In this document: positions 6,867-9,760 of the stretch, in pieces
Position numbering within the stretch: the first letter of the stretch is position 1
Layout: every line of letters starts with the position of its first letter
Origin: Fidelibacterota bacterium UBA2980
GTDB taxonomy: Bacteria > Fidelibacterota > Marinisomatia > Marinisomatales > Marinisomataceae
Direction: 5' to 3'
Length of the DNA stretch: 9,760 nt
NCBI GenBank assembly: GCA_002348725.1
Contig: DEAO01000012.1
Span: 1 to 9,760, forward strand
Notes under the pieces: model-generated
Told to the model about the DNA's origin: nothing
The model's input: only the letters and a program-made list of their open reading frames with translations
Database searches by the model: none
Position numbers and translations under genes: made by a program

Positions 6867-8294
6867 TTAAGTGAATTTACCTGTCTTTTTCAACATATTT
6901 AAAAACTTTATTGCTTCCTCGTAAGAATTATCTATTTCACCATCTAAAATTGCTTCTTCTACTAAAGATTTAATAACACCCACTTGTTTACCAGGAGGCA
7001 AATTAAACATTTTCATTATCTCTGCGCCCCTTACAGGAGATTGAAATAAACGTAATTCATCTTTTTCATCAACTTCTTTCATTCGTTTTTCTACATAGTC
7101 AAAGTTGGAGAGATATTTTTTAACATTATTAGGATTCTTGGTAGTAATATCTGCTCGACAAAGTAACATTAAGTCATCAATATCTTCTCCAGCATCGACA
7201 ATAAGTCTTCTTATAGCAGAATCCGTTACATCTTTCTTTGCTAAACTTATTGGTCTTAAATGGAGTAATGTCAATTTCTTGATATAATCTTTGGTCTTAT
7301 TTGAAAATTTCATACGTTTTGAAACTTCCTCTAGCATTCTTGAACCAAGATCATCATGACCATAAAATGTATACCCTTTTTCCTTATGTAATCGTCTTGT
7401 TTTTGGCTTACCAATATCATGCACTAAGGCTGCTAAGCGGAGATTAACTTTTTTAGATAGCTTTGCTGCATTATCTACTACTTCCATTGTATGAAAGAAA
7501 ATATCTTTATGATGCCATTCACTTGTTTGATCTAATCCATACATGATATGAATTTCAGGAAAAATGTATTCTAACAATCCATTCTCTTCTAAAAGAATTA
7601 ATCCAATAGATGGGGATGCAGTATTTAGTATTTTTAGTAATTCATTTGTAATTCTTTCTTGTGATACAATTTTAATTCTATCAGCATTTTTCTTTAATGA
7701 TTGAAGACATTCTTTATCAATATCCATTGATAATTTAGATGCAAAATATGCAGCTCTTACCATCCTAAGAGGATCTTCGCTAAATGTTTCATCAGGATTA
7801 TCAGGTGTTTTTAGTATTTTTGATTTTAAATGTTGTAAACCATCAAATGGATCAATCAATTCTCCAAAATTATCTTTAGATAAAGAGATAGCAATGGCAT
7901 TAACAGTAAAATCTCTTCTTTTTAAATCGCTAATAACATCAGTCATATCTACTGATTTTGGTTTACGTGATTTAGAGTCATATGATTCTAATCTAGCAGA
8001 TGCTACTTCAATTTCACATTCATCATATGGAATGCGAGCAGTAGCAAATTCTGGAAAAGGAACAATAGTTTTGACTCCTAAAGTCTTTGCAAGTTTTTTT
8101 GCATAATCAATTGCATTTCCTTCGACCATAATATCAATATCAACAGAATCAATACTTGGATCTATAAGTAAATCTCTTACACACCCTCCAACAAGAAATG
8201 ATGGTATATTTAATTCTTCAGATAACTCACTTATCTGGCTGGATAAACGATATAGCCTATCATTTGTCTTAATTATGTCTTTAATTATTGCCAT
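6867..8294 (-). CDS. cca: CCA tRNA nucleotidyltransferase with HD domain
   Basis: Adds or repairs the 3'-CCA end of tRNA. The 475-residue protein has a class II nucleotidyltransferase head: FLVGGCVRD (33-41), the metal-binding DID (52-54) in VDIDIMVEG, the motif RRDFTVNA (126-133) and the nucleotide-selecting EDPLRMVRAA (173-182). Next comes the RNA-binding neck with RITNELLKIL (214-223). A C-terminal HD phosphohydrolase domain carries H268, HD 292-293 in VHDIGKP, and YGHD (311-314), so its metal ligands look intact. Length and order match the HD-containing bacterial CCA enzymes; a poly(A) polymerase or A-adding role cannot be fully excluded by eye. The start is ATG 8292-8294, with no Shine-Dalgarno site. 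It is the first gene of the minus-strand unit, 30 bases from a divergent gene. Confidence 0.93.
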   Translation of the reverse strand: MAIIKDIIKTNDRLYRLSSQISELSEELNIPSFLVGGCVRDLLIDPSIDSVDIDIMVEGNAIDYAKKLAKTLGVKTIVPFPEFATARIPYDECEIEVASARLESYDSKSRKPKSVDMTDVISDLKRRDFTVNAIAISLSKDNFGELIDPFDGLQHLKSKILKTPDNPDETFSEDPLRMVRAAYFASKLSMDIDKECLQSLKKNADRIKIVSQERITNELLKILNTASPSIGLILLEENGLLEYIFPEIHIMYGLDQTSEWHHKDIFFHTMEVVDNAAKLSKKVNLRLAALVHDIGKPKTRRLHKEKGYTFYGHDDLGSRMLEEVSKRMKFSNKTKDYIKKLTLLHLRPISLAKKDVTDSAIRRLIVDAGEDIDDLMLLCRADITTKNPNNVKKYLSNFDYVEKRMKEVDEKDELRLFQSPVRGAEIMKMFNLPPGKQVGVIKSLVEEAILDGEIDNSYEEAIKFLNMLKKTGKFT

Positions 8295-8316
8295 TTTGTA
8301 AATTAAAAAATATATC
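8288..8316 (+). promoter_or_regulatory. Possible sigma70-like promoter for the porD-like gene, in the divergent cca/porD gap
   Basis: TTGCCA (8288-8293) and TATATC (8311-8316) are separated by 17 bases, matching five and four of six consensus positions. Transcription would then start near 8323-8325, at or just before the ATG at 8325, giving a nearly leaderless message. This agrees with the absence of a Shine-Dalgarno site there. The only non-coding DNA between cca and this gene is 8295-8324, so the cca promoter must lie in the gap or inside the divergent gene; a weak CATAAT occurs on the minus strand upstream of cca. In such AT-rich DNA chance matches are common. Confidence 0.3.
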
Positions 8317-8324
8317 CTTGAATT

Positions 8325-9164
8325 ATGCTAGAAAAACTAAATAGAAAAATTCTAATTATTATGTTCATTTCTTTGCTAAATGCACAGTTTGGCAGTGCAT
8401 CTATTTCATTTGATGATAGAATGTTAAAGTCAGATGAACGTTCATCTTTATTTCAACTAGAAACTGATATAAAAAGATTTTATGAATACACAGTATGGAA
8501 TGAAGAGTATAGTGATTTAGAAATGAATCTTAATATTCAAATCATCTTTGAAGGAAATACTAACCAAGGGAGCACGCAAACATATGCAATCCAATCATTA
8601 TTCAGTAATGGAAAAGATTTACATTTTTTTGATAAAGGATCCCAATTTCTTTTAAACCAAAATTCTCTTTATTATGATAGTGTTTATTTTGATCCCTTAG
8701 CAAGCTTATTAGGCTTCTATGGTAATATCATACTTGGAGCAGAATTGGATACGTGGTCATTACTCGGTGGAACAAGTCACTATGAACAGGCGCGAGCAAT
8801 TGCAATCCGTTCAAATGCATCAAATTTTCCTAGAGGATGGGAACAAAGATTGGTCTTGATTGAGCTACTAACAACCAATAACGGTTTGAGAAAATTGAGA
8901 TATTCTACATATTTGAGTTATGAACTTTTTGAGAATGGGAAAATAGATGCATGCTCTGAAGCATTAAACCAAGTTGTAAAAAATTTAGATGAAATTTTCA
9001 AAAACTATAGCCAAGAAAACTATACAACAATATTTATGAAATTTCATGGTGGAAAAATTGGTGAAATAATGAAAAAACTTGGCCAAAAAGATCTTCTTAA
9101 AAAAATGACTTATCTAGATGCGCAAAGAAAAGATATTTATGAAGGTTATTTAAGTGAAATTTGA
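8325..9164 (+). CDS. porD: DUF4835 / PorD-like secreted protein (type IX secretion associated)
   Basis: A 279-residue exported protein with an N-terminal signal peptide (KILIIMFISLLNA, likely cut after residue 20 before QFG). I recognise the DUF4835 pattern: a first beta-rich part with an LETDIKRFYEYTVWNEEY-like segment (45-62) and NIQIIF (70-75). It continues with YFDPLASLLGFYGNIILG (121-138), the signature ELDTWSLLGGT (140-150), YEQARAIA (153-160) and GWEQRLVLIELL (171-182), then a helical C-terminus. In Bacteroidota this family is annotated as PorD, linked to type IX secretion and gliding, with an ill-defined biochemical role. It often sits near coaBC or recN there; here it diverges from cca instead. 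No Shine-Dalgarno site precedes the ATG. Its last 19 bases overlap the convergent glycosyltransferase gene. The family call is from memory of conserved motifs. Confidence 0.78.
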   Translation: MLEKLNRKILIIMFISLLNAQFGSASISFDDRMLKSDERSSLFQLETDIKRFYEYTVWNEEYSDLEMNLNIQIIFEGNTNQGSTQTYAIQSLFSNGKDLHFFDKGSQFLLNQNSLYYDSVYFDPLASLLGFYGNIILGAELDTWSLLGGTSHYEQARAIAIRSNASNFPRGWEQRLVLIELLTTNNGLRKLRYSTYLSYELFENGKIDACSEALNQVVKNLDEIFKNYSQENYTTIFMKFHGGKIGEIMKKLGQKDLLKKMTYLDAQRKDIYEGYLSEI

Positions 9165-9760
9165 GAAAAATATTTTTTTCTTTTAATAAAATAGTCTACG
9201 ACAATACTCCCATTATAAATATTATCTAATTTGTTTAATCGATATTTATTGTGTTGTCTCAACTTTATAACCTTCCAAAAATATAGAAGCAACCAAATAT
9301 GTGCTTTAATAATTGCAAAGAATCTTTTGATATCCAAACGTAATAGCGAATACAATAAAGCAATCCAATCCAAAAATAATTTTATAACAATAGATATTCC
9401 ATAATTAAAACTATAAGAATTCTTTAAAAAAAGTATCCAAGTATTGCGATGATTAAAATAAAGGGATTTCATAGAATTTTTTCTAAAATTTTTATAAGGA
9501 CCATGATGATAAATATAAGAATCAGTACAAGACCAAATTTCATAACCCAAACTTTGTGCTCTCCAACACAAATCAATTTCTTCCATATATGCAAAATAAA
9601 TTTTTTCAAAACCTTCTAATTTGTTAAATACTTCTGAACGAATCATTAGCGCAGCTCCAGAAGCCCAAAATATTCTAGAAGGGTTATTGTATTGATTTAA
9701 ATCTTCTTCTAAAGTGTGGAAAATTCTTCCTTTGACAAATGGAAAACAAAATTGATCAAG
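9146..9760 (-). CDS. Family 2 glycosyltransferase, C-terminal part (partial, 5' end beyond the right edge)
   Basis: The frame is open through 9760, adding 38 codons upstream of the internal ATG at 9644-9646, so at least 204 residues are visible and the true start lies outside. The added part ends FWASGAAL, directly followed by MIRSEVFNKLEGFEKIYFAY, MEEIDLCWRAQSLGYEIW and YIYHHGP. This is the usual GT2 layout of acceptor loop, acidic xED-like catalytic motif (EEID, likely base) and His-rich end. It then shows RNTWILFLKNS and hydrophobic helices (SIVIKLFLDWIALLYSLL and AHIWLLLYFWKVI), typical of membrane-associated enzymes of LPS, capsule or exopolysaccharide synthesis. Sugar donor and acceptor cannot be told. 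The nucleotide-binding N-terminal half is missing. It ends inside the convergent porD-like gene. Confidence 0.88.
   Translation of the reverse strand, partial: LDQFCFPFVKGRIFHTLEEDLNQYNNPSRIFWASGAALMIRSEVFNKLEGFEKIYFAYMEEIDLCWRAQSLGYEIWSCTDSYIYHHGPYKNFRKNSMKSLYFNHRNTWILFLKNSYSFNYGISIVIKLFLDWIALLYSLLRLDIKRFFAIIKAHIWLLLYFWKVIKLRQHNKYRLNKLDNIYNGSIVVDYFIKRKKYFSQISLK

Noticed and set aside
9164..9181. A-rich/T-rich inverted stretch (AGAAAAA ... TTTTTCT) as a bidirectional terminator between the convergent genes.
   Set aside because: The stem is almost purely A-T, has only about a two- to four-base loop with one G-C pair, and lies inside the glycosyltransferase coding sequence; AT-rich chance is more likely.
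1..9760. CRISPR arrays, tRNA or rRNA genes, insertion sequences, attachment sites, toxin-antitoxin or phage-defence genes.
   Set aside because: No spaced direct repeats, terminal inverted repeats, transposase or RNA-gene signatures were seen, and coding genes occupy nearly every base.

Overview
The window is a dense, AT-rich (by eye about one third G+C) bacterial chromosomal segment. It holds ten protein genes and no intergenic gap longer than about 40 bases. Organism: a Gram-negative, LPS-bearing bacterium, shown by the Kdo-activating enzyme KdsB, a TolC-type outer-membrane channel and a DUF4835/PorD-like secreted protein. DUF4835 is a family I know from Bacteroidota and relatives with type IX secretion. 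With the low G+C, Lys/Ile/Asn-rich proteins, sparse Shine-Dalgarno sites and compact layout, I favour a marine FCB-group lineage such as Candidatus Marinimicrobia (SAR406). That assignment is inference, not proof.

Layout: eight consecutive minus-strand genes run from 8294 down through 1 and look like one transcription unit. In transcription order they are cca (tRNA CCA-adding enzyme with HD domain), a TolC-family channel, a MacA/HlyD-type adaptor, a MacB/LolD-type ABC ATPase, two paralogous MacB/FtsX-type permeases, gatC, kdsB and the first 48 codons of pyrG, which leaves the window at base 1 (nine minus-strand genes counting pyrG). From the adaptor through pyrG, five of the six junctions are overlaps of 8, 8, 8, 4 and 11 bases; the other is a 16-base gap. 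This indicates tight translational coupling. On the plus strand, porD-like (8325-9164) diverges from cca across only 30 bases. At the right edge a minus-strand family 2 glycosyltransferase enters from outside the window and overlaps the 3' end of the porD-like gene tail to tail by 19 bases.

How the genes work together: TolC, adaptor, ATPase and two permeases make a complete inner-to-outer-membrane ABC exporter. It differs from textbook MacAB in having a free-standing ATPase and two different permease subunits, the arrangement seen in LolCDE. No local regulator accompanies it, and it sits among translation genes (cca, gatC) and a CTP/CMP-Kdo pair (pyrG makes the CTP that KdsB consumes). The pump is therefore probably expressed constitutively with envelope and growth functions. 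I found no CRISPR array, tRNA, rRNA, insertion sequence, phage gene or convincing terminator, and no clearly new system. The pump/housekeeping operon and the atypical KdsB are the items most worth a second look.
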